Of a DNA stretch of 51,027 nt, positions 28,303 to 36,559 are shown piece by piece (position 1 is the first letter of the stretch; each line of letters starts with the position of its first letter). A program made the translations under genes and the position numbers. Location: the NCBI RefSeq assembly GCF_020037025.1, contig NZ_JAIQLH010000093.1, forward strand, positions 1 through 51,027, written 5' to 3'. The DNA is from Streptomyces huiliensis (GTDB lineage: Bacteria > Actinomycetota > Actinomycetes > Streptomycetales > Streptomycetaceae). The notes under the pieces were generated by a model that searched no databases, was not told the DNA's origin, and saw only the letters and a list, made by a program, of their open reading frames with translations.

Positions 28303-29793
28303 TCACCCGGTGCCGACGCTCCAGTCGTCCAGCAGGGTGGACCGCTGGCGCGCGGAGAAGATCGGCACGCGTGACAGCCGGAGCTCCGGGTCGGCGGCCA
28401 CCGCCGCCAGGAAGTTCGTGTAGTGCTCGCAGAACGCCTCCGCCGTCGCCGCCTCGAACAGGTCCCGCGCGTACAGCAGTCGGCCCGCGACCGTCCCGTC
28501 GGCCCGTTCCCCCAGGTGCGTCTCGGCGTCGAACCTGGTCCGCACCCGCCCCTCGGCGAAGTACTCGGCGCTCACCCCCGGCAGGTCGAGGAGGTCCGCC
28601 GCGGTGCCGGTGGCGCCCGCGTCCAGGTCGAACCAGACCTGGACCAGCGGATTGCGGCTGAGGTCGCGGACGGGCGACAGCTCCCGCACGATCCGGTCGA
28701 ACGGCACGTTCTGGTGCGCGTGGGCCGACAGCAGCGCCTCCCGCGCCCGGTCCACCATCGTGCCGAACGCCGGGTCGTCATCGAGCCGGACGCCGATCGG
28801 CAGGGAGTTGGCGAAGAACCCTATGAGTCCCTCGTACGCCACCTTCATCCGGCCGTTGACCGGGCAGCCGACCGCGAGGCCGGTCACCCCGGTGTAGCGG
28901 GACAGCAGTCCCTGGAAGGCGGCCAGGCACGTCATGAAGAGGGAGGCGCCGCGCTCGGCGGACAGGGCCCGCAGCCGGTCCGCGGTCTCCGCGTCGACGA
29001 GGATCGCCGCCTCACCCGCCCGGTACGTCGGCTCCTTCGGCCGCTCGTGATCCGCGGGCAGCTCCAGTACGGGCGCCACGCGGTCCAGGGCCTCCCGCCA
29101 GAAGCCGAGCTCCCGCTCGTACTCCGCGGTGCCGGCCAGCCCGTTCTGCCAGAGGGCGAAGTCCGCGTACTGGGCTTCGAGCGGGGGCAGTTCGGGGGCC
29201 CCGGCACCGGTCCCGGCCCGGTAGGCCGCGGAGAGCTCACCGGCCAGGATCGCCAGGGACTCCCGGTCGAACGCGATGTGGTGCACCACGATGCCCAGCA
29301 CGTGGTCGTCCGGCCCCAGCCGGGCCAGCCACACCCGCAGCGGGCCCTCCGTGTCGAGCCGGAACCGGTGGTCGGCTTCCTCGCCGGCGAGCCGGAGGGC
29401 CGCGGCGACCGGGTCGGGCGCCGAGCCGAGGTCGTGCCGGGCCACCGGCGTCCGGCCGCGGGCGTCGGCATCGGCGTCCAGCACGCGCTGGAACGGCTCG
29501 CCCTCCTCGTCGGCCGGGTAGCAGGTGCGCAGCACCTCGTGCCGCCGCACCACGAGGTGGACCGCGCGTTCCAGCGCCTCGGTGTCCAGCGGGCCGCGCA
29601 GCCGGTACGCGGTCGGCACGTTGTAGGCCAGACCGCCCTGGGTGAGCTGGTGGATGAACCACAGCCGGCGCTGGGCCGGTGCGAGCGGCGGACGCTCGGG
29701 GCGTGGGGCCGGCGCCTCGCGGATGGGCGCCGAGAGCCCGGCCAGCCGCCGCTCCATGAGTACACGGGCGGCGTCCGAGAGATTGCCCGTCAC
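28303..29793 (-). CDS. Stand-alone NRPS condensation domain (cluster B)
   Basis: The 496-aa single C domain has the core motif HHIAFDR at 171-177: both His and the Asp are present but the final Gly is Arg. Other C motifs are clear (LAPAQRRLWFIHQL near 37-50, RRHEVLRT, NVPFDRIVRELSP). The C-terminal end (FSARQRSTLLDDWSVGTG) is the linker that normally leads into an A domain, so it looks like the C part of a split C-A module. GTG 29793 has GGGAG ~8 nt upstream. The gene begins the left half of cluster B, driven from a divergent promoter region shared with mbtH. Confidence 0.88.
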   Translation of the reverse strand: MTGNLSDAARVLMERRLAGLSAPIREAPAPRPERPPLAPAQRRLWFIHQLTQGGLAYNVPTAYRLRGPLDTEALERAVHLVVRRHEVLRTCYPADEEGEPFQRVLDADADARGRTPVARHDLGSAPDPVAAALRLAGEEADHRFRLDTEGPLRVWLARLGPDDHVLGIVVHHIAFDRESLAILAGELSAAYRAGTGAGAPELPPLEAQYADFALWQNGLAGTAEYERELGFWREALDRVAPVLELPADHERPKEPTYRAGEAAILVDAETADRLRALSAERGASLFMTCLAAFQGLLSRYTGVTGLAVGCPVNGRMKVAYEGLIGFFANSLPIGVRLDDDPAFGTMVDRAREALLSAHAHQNVPFDRIVRELSPVRDLSRNPLVQVWFDLDAGATGTAADLLDLPGVSAEYFAEGRVRTRFDAETHLGERADGTVAGRLLYARDLFEAATAEAFCEHYTNFLAAVAADPELRLSRVPIFSARQRSTLLDDWSVGTG

Positions 29794-29820
29794 ATTCTTC
29801 TCCCGTTTTGATCGATGATT

Positions 29821-29830
29821 CGGCATGCCG
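29821..29830. promoter_or_regulatory. 10-bp palindrome at the predicted transcription start of the minus-strand operon
   Basis: CGGCATGCCG is a perfect palindrome just downstream of the predicted minus-strand -10 (29832-29837), covering the likely start point. It is a candidate operator. It is short, so chance cannot be excluded. Confidence 0.3.
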
Positions 29831-29831
29831 G

Positions 29832-29860
29832 ACGGTACTCTGCTCGAACAAGCAGCACAA
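29832..29860 (-). promoter_or_regulatory. Candidate promoter for the C / N-hydroxylase / piperazate operon
   Basis: On the minus strand, -35 TTGTGC (29855-29860) and -10 TACCGT (29832-29837) are separated by 17 bp, about 39 bp upstream of the GTG at 29793. The match to the vegetative consensus is fair. Confidence 0.4.
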
Positions 29861-29876
29861 GGGATTTCGATACCCC

Positions 29877-29906
29877 TCGACAAATGATCGGCCGGCTGAT
29901 TATGCT
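29877..29906 (+). promoter_or_regulatory. Candidate promoter for mbtH-like gene
   Basis: -35 TCGACA (29877-29882) and -10 TATGCT (29901-29906) are separated by 18 bp, 47 bp before the mbtH ATG. The region is notably AT-richer than its surroundings and lies back to back with the minus-strand promoter. Confidence 0.5.
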
Positions 29907-29952
29907 GCATCGCCGATAAAGCACCCGTGTCACTTGCCCTGGAGGTTCCGAA

Positions 29953-30156
29953 ATGGCCGACGATCGCGTCTACCAGGTTGTCGTCAATCACGAGGAGCAG
30001 TACTCGATCTGGGACACTCAGATGGACATTCCGGCAGGTTGGACGGCTGTCGGCGTCTCCGGAAGCAGGGCGGAGTGCCTTGCCCACATTGACCGGACCT
30101 GGACTGACATCACCCCGCTGAGCGTGCGGGCGAAGTACGCGAAGACTGCCTCTTGA
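29953..30156 (+). CDS. MbtH-family NRPS chaperone
   Basis: The 67-aa protein has the MbtH signature: NHEEQYSIW (about 12-20), PAGW (27-30) and the ending CLAHIDRTWTDITPLS. MbtH proteins bind A domains and are often needed for their folding or activity. ATG 29953 has GGAGG at 29941-29945. The gene is divergent from the surrounding operon, with its own promoter and terminator, so it may be expressed independently and could serve cluster A as well, which has no mbtH of its own in the window. Codon use is somewhat less GC-biased than its neighbours. Confidence 0.95.
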   Translation: MADDRVYQVVVNHEEQYSIWDTQMDIPAGWTAVGVSGSRAECLAHIDRTWTDITPLSVRAKYAKTAS

Positions 30157-30180
30157 ATTAATTGCCGAGGCATTCCGGAG

Positions 30181-30214
30181 ACCGCCGCGACATGATGTCG
30201 CGGCGGTTTCTTTC
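30181..30214 (+). terminator. Intrinsic terminator after mbtH
   Basis: ACCGCCGCGACAT (30181-30193) pairs with ATGTCGCGGCGGT (30195-30207) and is followed by TTTCTTTC. It is a textbook rho-independent terminator 25 bp after the mbtH stop and just before the end of the convergent C-A-PCP gene (30225). Confidence 0.9.
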
Positions 30215-30224
30215 GGTGGCCGTG

Positions 30225-33200
30225 TCAGGGGTTCAGGGCGGCGTCTATTTCGCTCTCGGTCATATGGGAAATCGATTCGAGTACGAGTTCCTCGATTGCG
30301 GCGCATTGCTCGGCGACCGTGCGGAAATCGAATACCGCACGGACTGGGAAGGCGATCCCGAAGACCTCCCGGACCCGTACCGACAGCCGGGCCGCCGACA
30401 GCGAGGTGCCGCCCGAGGCGAAGAAGTCGTCCTCGACGCCGGGGGCGCGCCCGGGCAGCACCTCCCGCCACAGGCCGTGGACCGTCGACTCGGCCGCGGT
30501 CCGCGGGGCCACCGCAGGACGGACTCCGGCCGCCGGCGGCGCGGGCAGCGCCCTCCGGTCGACCTTGCCGCCGACCGTCATCGGCAGGCCGTCCAGCCGG
30601 ACGAAGACGGAGGGCACCAGGTACGAGGGCACCTCCCGGCGCAGCCGGGAGCGCAGCTCCGCGTCGCTCGGACCGGGGGACCCGCACACCACGTAGGCCG
30701 CCAGTACCGGGGTTCCGTCGGGGCCCGCCGCCGCGGTCACCACCGCCTCCCGGACCCCCGGGCAGCGCAGGAGCACGACCTCCACCTCCGCCGGCTCCAC
30801 CCGGTAGCCGCTGATCTTCAGCTGCCCGTCCGCCCGGCCCCGGAACTCCAGCGTGCCGTCGGCGGACCACCGCACCAGGTCCCCGGTGCGGTACATCCGT
30901 GCTCCGGGCTCCGTGGCGAACGGATCGGGCACGAACCGTTCGGCGGTCAGCCCGGCCCGTCCCGGGTAACCGCGCGACACCAGGGCACCGCCGAGCCAGA
31001 GCTCGCCGCGCACTCCGCGGGGCACCAGGTTCAGACGGCCGTCGAGTACGTAGGCCCGCACCCCCGCGATCGGACGGCCGATGGAGCGGTCCGGCCAAGG
31101 CCGCGCGAGCGCGTCCGTGGCGGTGGCGACGACGGTGTTCTCGGTCGGGCCGTAGTGGTTGAACACCGGGACGCCCGGGGAGTCGCCGGCGCGCGGCCGG
31201 AACACGTCGCCGCCGGTCAGCAGCCGCCGCAGCGGGGTCCGCCGGTCGAGCGGCTCCCGGATCAGCGATTCCGCCAGCGCGGTGGGGACGAAGGCCGTGC
31301 CGGTGCCCGAGCCGGCCAGCCGGTCGAGCAGACGGGACGGAGTGCGCACCTCCTCCGCCGAGCACACCTCCAGCCGCGAACCGCTCGCCAGGGCCGGCCA
31401 GATCTCCCAGGCCGCGGCGTCGAAGGAGACACCGGCCGTCTGCGCCGTGGCCACGCCCGCGGCCACCGGGTACCGGTCCAGATGCCAGTCGAGGAGCCGG
31501 GTGAAGGTCCGGTGGGTGACGCCGACGCCCTTCGGCAGTCCGGTCGAGCCGGAGGTGTAGACGACGTACAGCAGCCGGTCGGGATCGAGTGCCGCGGCCG
31601 GGTCCCCGGCCACGGGTCCGGCCGCCGGTTCCACCGCCCCGCCCTCGGGCCCGCCGCCCGGACCGTCCCCGCCCAGGAGTTCGTCGACGCGGACCAGGCG
31701 GTCCCCGGCCATCCCCGTCAGCTTCTCGGCCACGGCGTCCCCGAGCACCGTCGTCGCTCCGGAGTCGCGCAGCAGATACGCGACCCGCTCGGCCGGAAGG
31801 TCCGGATCCACCGGCAGGTAGGCCGCCCCCGACCGGACGACGCCCAGCAGGGCGCAGACCAACTCGGGCCCGCGCGGCAGACAGACCGCGACCACCTTCT
31901 CGGGCCCGGCCCCGCGCTCCCCGAGCACGCGGGCGATCCGCCGCGACCACCGGTCGAGCTGACGATATGTCAGCTGTCGTCCGTCGTGGCTGACGGCCAC
32001 CTCGTCCGGGAACCGGGCCACCGTCCGGTCCACGTACGCGTCCACCGTCGCCGGACCGCGCCGCACGGCGGGTCCGGTGCCCAGGTCCAGCAGCCGCGCG
32101 CGCTCGGGCCCGGCCCCGGTGAGCGGGATCGAGTCCAGCGGCCGGCCCGGCTCCGCGGCCGCCGCGGCGAGCAGCGCGGCGTAGTGCCCTGCCAGCCTCT
32201 CGGCCGTCTCCTCGTCGAACAGGTCCGCCGCGTACAGCAGCCGCCCCGCCAGCCCCTCCCCGGAGGGCCGCAGATGGAGTTCGGTGTCGAAGCGGGTGGT
32301 GGTCTCGGTGACGGGGACCTGCCGGACCCGGACACCGGGCAGGATCAGCGCCGGCCGGTCCAGTTCCGGATCCGCCAGGTCGAACCAGTGCTGGAACAAC
32401 GGGTTGCGGTTGGCCTCGCGGGTCACGCCGAGCCCGTCCACGAGCCGGTCCAGCGGCAGTTCCTGATGGTCCAGCGCCTCCAGCACCCGGTCCCTGACCT
32501 GCCGGCTCAGGTCGTCGAGCGACGTCGACCCGCCGAACTCCCCGCGCAGCGGCACGGAGTGCGTGAAGAACCCGATGACCTGCTCCACCGCCGGGTCCTC
32601 ACGGCCCGCGAACGGCACTCCCACCAGGACGTCCCGGACATCGGCGTACCGGCCCAGCAGGTGCTGGTAGGCGGCGAGACCGACACAGAACAGGGTGGTC
32701 CGGTGCGCCTCCGCGACGCGGTACAGGGCGGCGGTGACCTCCTCGGGGATCCGGAAGTCCACCAGCCCCGCCCGAGGGCCGGGCCGGGCCGGGCGCGGAC
32801 GGTCCGACGGCAGTTCCAGCACGTGCGGCGCACCGTCCAGCGCGTCCCGCCAGTGGGCCAGCAGCCGCTCCCGCTCGGCGGGCCCGAGCGAGGCCCGCTG
32901 CCGGGCCGCGTGAGTGGCGTAGTCCGGGCCGGGCGCGAGCGCCGGTGCCGGGCGGCCACCCGCGAGCGCCCGGTACCGCGCCGAGAGCTCCCGTTCGAAG
33001 ATGCCCCGGGAGACCCCGTCGAAGGCGATGTGGTGCACCTGGACGTGGAAGAGGAAGCGGCCCTCGCCCAGCCGGAAGAGCGCGGCCCGCAGCCACGGTG
33101 CCACCCGCAGGTCCATGGGCGTGTCCAGCATCGCCCGTACGGCCTCCTCGGCGGCCCGCTCCGGCTCCGGCTCAACGCTCAGGTCGACACGCTCCAGCCG

Positions 33201-33461
33201 CACCGCCGTGGCGGGCTCGGCCACGGGGACCGGTCGGCCGCCCGTGGCGTCGATCCGCGACCGCAGCACCGGATGCCGCTCCGCCACGGCCCGCAGCGCA
33301 CGCTCCAGCAGGTCCGCGTCGACGGGGCCGTCCAGCCGGCGGCTGAAGGGTGTCAGGTATCCGGACTCGCCGGGGGAGAGCTGGTCCAGGAACCAGAGCC
33401 GCTCCTGGGCGAAGGACAGCACGGGCTGCCCGGCCGGCTCGCCGGCCGCCGTCGTGGTCAT
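30225..33461 (-). CDS. NRPS: C-A-PCP, Leu-like specificity (cluster B)
   Basis: The 1078-aa module has a C domain at about 10-440 with intact HHIAFDG at 143-149. The A domain spans about 460-960 (A3 VVYTSGSTGLPKG, A5 NHYGPTE, A7 YRTGDLV, A8 SGYRVEPAEVE, A10 GGKVDRRAL). The PCP is near the C-terminus with FFASGGTSLSAA. The A code by manual alignment is D-A-W-F-L-G-H-V-V plus the A10 Lys, one position away from the DAWFLGNVVK leucine code. It is the only complete module of cluster B. ATG 33461 overlaps the upstream A-PCP stop by four bases, and its 3' end converges on the mbtH terminator. Confidence 0.92.
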   Translation of the reverse strand: MTTTAAGEPAGQPVLSFAQERLWFLDQLSPGESGYLTPFSRRLDGPVDADLLERALRAVAERHPVLRSRIDATGGRPVPVAEPATAVRLERVDLSVEPEPERAAEEAVRAMLDTPMDLRVAPWLRAALFRLGEGRFLFHVQVHHIAFDGVSRGIFERELSARYRALAGGRPAPALAPGPDYATHAARQRASLGPAERERLLAHWRDALDGAPHVLELPSDRPRPARPGPRAGLVDFRIPEEVTAALYRVAEAHRTTLFCVGLAAYQHLLGRYADVRDVLVGVPFAGREDPAVEQVIGFFTHSVPLRGEFGGSTSLDDLSRQVRDRVLEALDHQELPLDRLVDGLGVTREANRNPLFQHWFDLADPELDRPALILPGVRVRQVPVTETTTRFDTELHLRPSGEGLAGRLLYAADLFDEETAERLAGHYAALLAAAAAEPGRPLDSIPLTGAGPERARLLDLGTGPAVRRGPATVDAYVDRTVARFPDEVAVSHDGRQLTYRQLDRWSRRIARVLGERGAGPEKVVAVCLPRGPELVCALLGVVRSGAAYLPVDPDLPAERVAYLLRDSGATTVLGDAVAEKLTGMAGDRLVRVDELLGGDGPGGGPEGGAVEPAAGPVAGDPAAALDPDRLLYVVYTSGSTGLPKGVGVTHRTFTRLLDWHLDRYPVAAGVATAQTAGVSFDAAAWEIWPALASGSRLEVCSAEEVRTPSRLLDRLAGSGTGTAFVPTALAESLIREPLDRRTPLRRLLTGGDVFRPRAGDSPGVPVFNHYGPTENTVVATATDALARPWPDRSIGRPIAGVRAYVLDGRLNLVPRGVRGELWLGGALVSRGYPGRAGLTAERFVPDPFATEPGARMYRTGDLVRWSADGTLEFRGRADGQLKISGYRVEPAEVEVVLLRCPGVREAVVTAAAGPDGTPVLAAYVVCGSPGPSDAELRSRLRREVPSYLVPSVFVRLDGLPMTVGGKVDRRALPAPPAAGVRPAVAPRTAAESTVHGLWREVLPGRAPGVEDDFFASGGTSLSAARLSVRVREVFGIAFPVRAVFDFRTVAEQCAAIEELVLESISHMTESEIDAALNP

Positions 33462-35278
33462 CCGCGCTCCTCGCGCAGCCGGCGCACTTCCTCCGCCAGT
33501 GCCGCGGCGGTCGGGCGCTCGAAGACCGCCCGGAGCGGGAGCTGTACCCCGAGCGCGGCGCGCAGCCGGTGGACCACCTGGGTGACCAGCAGCGAATGCC
33601 CGCCCAACCGGAAGAAGTCGTCGGTGACGCCGATCCGGTCCCGGCCCAGGGCCTGGGCCAGCACCTCCGCGGCGGTCCGTTCGGTCTCGTCACGCGGCGC
33701 GACCCATCGCGGCCCGCCGCCGTCCGGGAGCGGCAGCGCCTTGCGGTCCACCTTTCCGGTGTCGGTCAGCGGGAACTCCGGGAGGAAGACGTAGCCGCTC
33801 GGCACCATCGGCGCGGGCAGCCGTAGCCCGAGGTACTCCCGCAACTCGCTCGGGGCCGGCGGTTCTCCGTCGGCGATCAGATACGCCGCCAGGTAGGCGT
33901 CCCGGCCCTCACCGATCCGGAGCACGACGGCCCGTTCCACATCCGGGCGGTCGCGCAGCAGGGCCTCGATCTCTCCGGGCTCGATGCGGTAGCCGTGCAG
34001 CTTGATCTGGAAGTCGGCCCGGCCCAGGTACTCCAGCACCCCACCGGGCCGCCACCGCCCCAGGTCCCCGGTGCGGTACATCCGGGCGCCGGGCACCCCC
34101 GCGTACGGGTCGGGCAGGAACGCGGCGGCCGTCAGGCCCGGCCGGCCCGCGTACCCCCGGGCCGGCGGCCCCCCGCCGACGTAGATCTCCCCCGGCACGT
34201 TCGGCGGTACGGGCGAGAGGTTCGCGTCGAGTACGTAGATCCGTGCGGCGGACATGGGCCGTCCCGTCAGCGGGTGGTCGGGCCACTCGGCGGCCGGCGC
34301 CGTCAGCCTGGGCGCGGTGACCACGTTCACCTCGGTCGAGCCGTAGTGGTTGTCGAGGAACATCCCGGGGGACCGGTCGCACAGTTCGCGGATGGCCGGA
34401 GTGATCACCTGCCGGTCGCCGGTGGTGATCAACTCGCGGAGCGTGGCCAGCCGGTCGGGGGCGGTCCCGCCGTACCGGGCGAGCTCGTCCAGCGCGACCA
34501 CCGGCAGCAGGACCTTGGTCACGGCGTGCCGTTCGACCAGACCGGCCAGCGCTTCGACGTCGTAGCGCTCCAGCTCGGTGGCGATCACCGCGCAACCGCC
34601 CAGCCACCAGGTGGACATGAGCTCCAGGAATGCCACGTCGGCGGTGACGGGGAAGTACTGGAGGGCGACCGGGCGCTCGGCGTAGTGCTCCCGGCACCAG
34701 TCGAGCAGGGTGATCTGCGGCCCGCACTGCATGGCGATGCCCTTGGGCCGCCCGGTGGACCCCGAGGTGTAGATGACGTACAGCAGCCGGTCGGCCTCGC
34801 CCGCCGGCCCGGCGTCGTCCGGACCGCCCGGGGCCGCGGCGGCCGGCGCCGGACGCTCGCCGTCCAGCTCGTACACCAGGGCCCCTCCCCAGCCTTCGGC
34901 GTCCGTACCGGCCGACACCGACCGGTCCGTCACCACCAGCCGCGCCCCCGCGTCGGCCAGCACCGCCCGGGACCGCTCCGCCGGGTGCGCGGGGTCCAGC
35001 GGCAGGTACGCCGCGCCCGCCTTGACCACCCCCAGCACCGCGACGGCCAGCCCGGTCCCGCGCTGGACGCACAGCCCGACCACGGTCTCGGGCCCGGCCC
35101 CCAGCGCCCGGAGGTCACGTGCCAGCGACTCGGCCGCCTCGTCCAGCTCCCGGTAGCTGAGCGTGGTGCCACCCGAGACGACGGCGGGCTCGTCCGGGGC
35201 CTTGGCGGCCCAGACGTCGAAGCCTTCCAGCACCGTCCGGGCCGTCCGGCCCGGGGCCGCCTGCTGCTCTCCTGCCAT
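33458..35278 (-). CDS. NRPS: discrete A-PCP with unusual A-domain core (cluster B)
   Basis: The 606-aa protein has an A domain (about 15-515: A3 YTSGSTGRPKG at 170-180, A7 YRTGDLG, A8 LHGYRIEPGEIE, A10 TGKVDRKAL) and a PCP (about 530-600, FFRLGGHSLL). Core A4 is atypical: TADVAFLEL (213-221) where FDxSxxE is usual. A5 reads DNHYGSTE instead of NxYGPTE. The code by manual alignment is D-V-L-L-I-T-H-V-V, which I cannot assign. It may belong to a divergent A-domain class for an unusual or cyclic residue such as piperazate. ATG 35278 has GGAG ~7 nt upstream. It lies 37 bp after a P450 gene, so carrier-bound oxidation is possible. Confidence 0.9.
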   Translation of the reverse strand: MAGEQQAAPGRTARTVLEGFDVWAAKAPDEPAVVSGGTTLSYRELDEAAESLARDLRALGAGPETVVGLCVQRGTGLAVAVLGVVKAGAAYLPLDPAHPAERSRAVLADAGARLVVTDRSVSAGTDAEGWGGALVYELDGERPAPAAAAPGGPDDAGPAGEADRLLYVIYTSGSTGRPKGIAMQCGPQITLLDWCREHYAERPVALQYFPVTADVAFLELMSTWWLGGCAVIATELERYDVEALAGLVERHAVTKVLLPVVALDELARYGGTAPDRLATLRELITTGDRQVITPAIRELCDRSPGMFLDNHYGSTEVNVVTAPRLTAPAAEWPDHPLTGRPMSAARIYVLDANLSPVPPNVPGEIYVGGGPPARGYAGRPGLTAAAFLPDPYAGVPGARMYRTGDLGRWRPGGVLEYLGRADFQIKLHGYRIEPGEIEALLRDRPDVERAVVLRIGEGRDAYLAAYLIADGEPPAPSELREYLGLRLPAPMVPSGYVFLPEFPLTDTGKVDRKALPLPDGGGPRWVAPRDETERTAAEVLAQALGRDRIGVTDDFFRLGGHSLLVTQVVHRLRAALGVQLPLRAVFERPTAAALAEEVRRLREERG

Positions 35279-35315
35279 GGCGCACTCCAGATCTTGATCT
35301 CGTCGTTGTGGGGGG

Positions 35316-36530
35316 TCAGCGAGCCGTGGTGGTGGGCAGCAGCACCGGCAGCGCACGCGGTCCACGGAGCATGGGCCCGTACGTCCACACCACGTCGTCG
35401 AAGGGGACGGCCAACTCGATCCCGTCGAGCCGGCGGAAGAGGATGTCCAGGGCGATCTCGCCCTCCAGCCGGGCCAGATGAGCGCCCAGGCACAGGTGCG
35501 CCCCGTGGCCGAAGCCGAGGTGGCCCGGCCCCTCGCGGTCCGCGCGGAAGACGTCCGGATCGGTGAAGCGGGCCGGGTCGCGGTTGGCCGCGGCCAGCGA
35601 CACCAGCAGCGCGTCCCCCTTGCCGATCCGCACGCCGCCGATGTCCATCTCCTCCTTGGCGTAGCGGTACACCGTGGACTGGACCGGGGCGTCGTAGCGC
35701 AGCAGCTCGTTCACGGCGGACTGCCAGCCGATCCTTCCCGCGCGGATCGCCGCCAGCTGGTCCGGGTGCTGGAGCAACCGGTAGACCGCCGTACCCAGGA
35801 ACTGCACGGTCGTCACATGCCCGGCGCCCAGCACGGACAGGATCATCGCCGCGAGCTCGTTCTCGTCGCGCAACTCCCCCGACTCCAGGCCCCGGACCAG
35901 GTGGGTGCCGACGTCGGGCCCCGGATGGGTCCGCTTGTACGCGGCCAGCCTCGCCGTGTACTCCAGCAGCTCGGCCAGCTTGTCCACGTCCAGCGGGTCG
36001 GTCAGGCCCGTGTGGTAGAAGAGGTCCAGACAGTGTGCCGGGGACTCGCGCTGTTCCGGCGGGATCCCCAGCACCTCGTGAATGATCGCCACCGGGACCG
36101 GCAGCGAGAAGCGCTCCACGAGGTCGCAGCCGTCCAGGCCGGCCATGGTGTCGACGGCCTCATGGGTGACGCGGGCCATCATCTCCCGCATCCGCTCGAC
36201 CGCCCCCGCGCTGAACGCGCCCGCCACCAGCCGCCGCAGCCGGGCGTGTTCGGGCCGGTCCAGGTCGAGCAGGCCGCGCGCGGGATCCCACTCGCCGCTG
36301 CCGAACGCGGACGGGGGGAGCGCCGAGTTGCGGTCGTCGTTGCTGAGCCGCGGGTCCGTCAGGCAGGCACGGGCCAGCTCGTACGTGGTGACCAGCCAGG
36401 TCGTTCCCGCACGGTGCGGGGTGTAGATCTCGCTGACCGGGGCGTTTTCGCGCAGCCAGGCGTAGTTGGCGTAGGGATCGGGGTCGCCGGTCTCCTTGAG
36501 CGAGCCGGACACATAGGGGTCGGAAGCCAC
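35316..36530 (-). CDS. Cytochrome P450, cluster B (first)
   Basis: The 404-aa soluble bacterial P450 has the heme-binding loop FGHGAHLCLG at 340-349 (Cys347) and the K-helix region NELLRYDAPVQ (about 274-284). The I-helix motif reads AGHVTT at 236-241, so the acidic residue that normally precedes Thr (AGxD/ETT) is Val. P450s in such clusters often beta-hydroxylate a PCP-bound amino acid, and several PCPs lie next to it. It is placed between an A-PCP and the Cys-thioesterase. GTG 36530 has AGAGGAA ~5 nt upstream and gives the start MASDPYVSGSLKETGDP. Confidence 0.93.
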   Translation of the reverse strand: MASDPYVSGSLKETGDPDPYANYAWLRENAPVSEIYTPHRAGTTWLVTTYELARACLTDPRLSNDDRNSALPPSAFGSGEWDPARGLLDLDRPEHARLRRLVAGAFSAGAVERMREMMARVTHEAVDTMAGLDGCDLVERFSLPVPVAIIHEVLGIPPEQRESPAHCLDLFYHTGLTDPLDVDKLAELLEYTARLAAYKRTHPGPDVGTHLVRGLESGELRDENELAAMILSVLGAGHVTTVQFLGTAVYRLLQHPDQLAAIRAGRIGWQSAVNELLRYDAPVQSTVYRYAKEEMDIGGVRIGKGDALLVSLAAANRDPARFTDPDVFRADREGPGHLGFGHGAHLCLGAHLARLEGEIALDILFRRLDGIELAVPFDDVVWTYGPMLRGPRALPVLLPTTTAR

Positions 36531-36559
36531 GGGTTCCTCTCTTCTGGCTCTCTCGGTGC

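Noticed and set aside
28303..31950. A single long minus-strand gene covering the stand-alone C domain and the mbtH region
   Set aside because: The upstream part is an out-of-frame shadow of the C-A-PCP gene; the C domain has its own GTG and ribosome site at 29793 and mbtH lies in between on the other strand.
30162..33794. A ~1200-codon plus-strand open frame opposite the C-A-PCP gene
   Set aside because: Same reason: low-complexity Arg/Pro/Gln-rich translation antisense to a well-supported NRPS.
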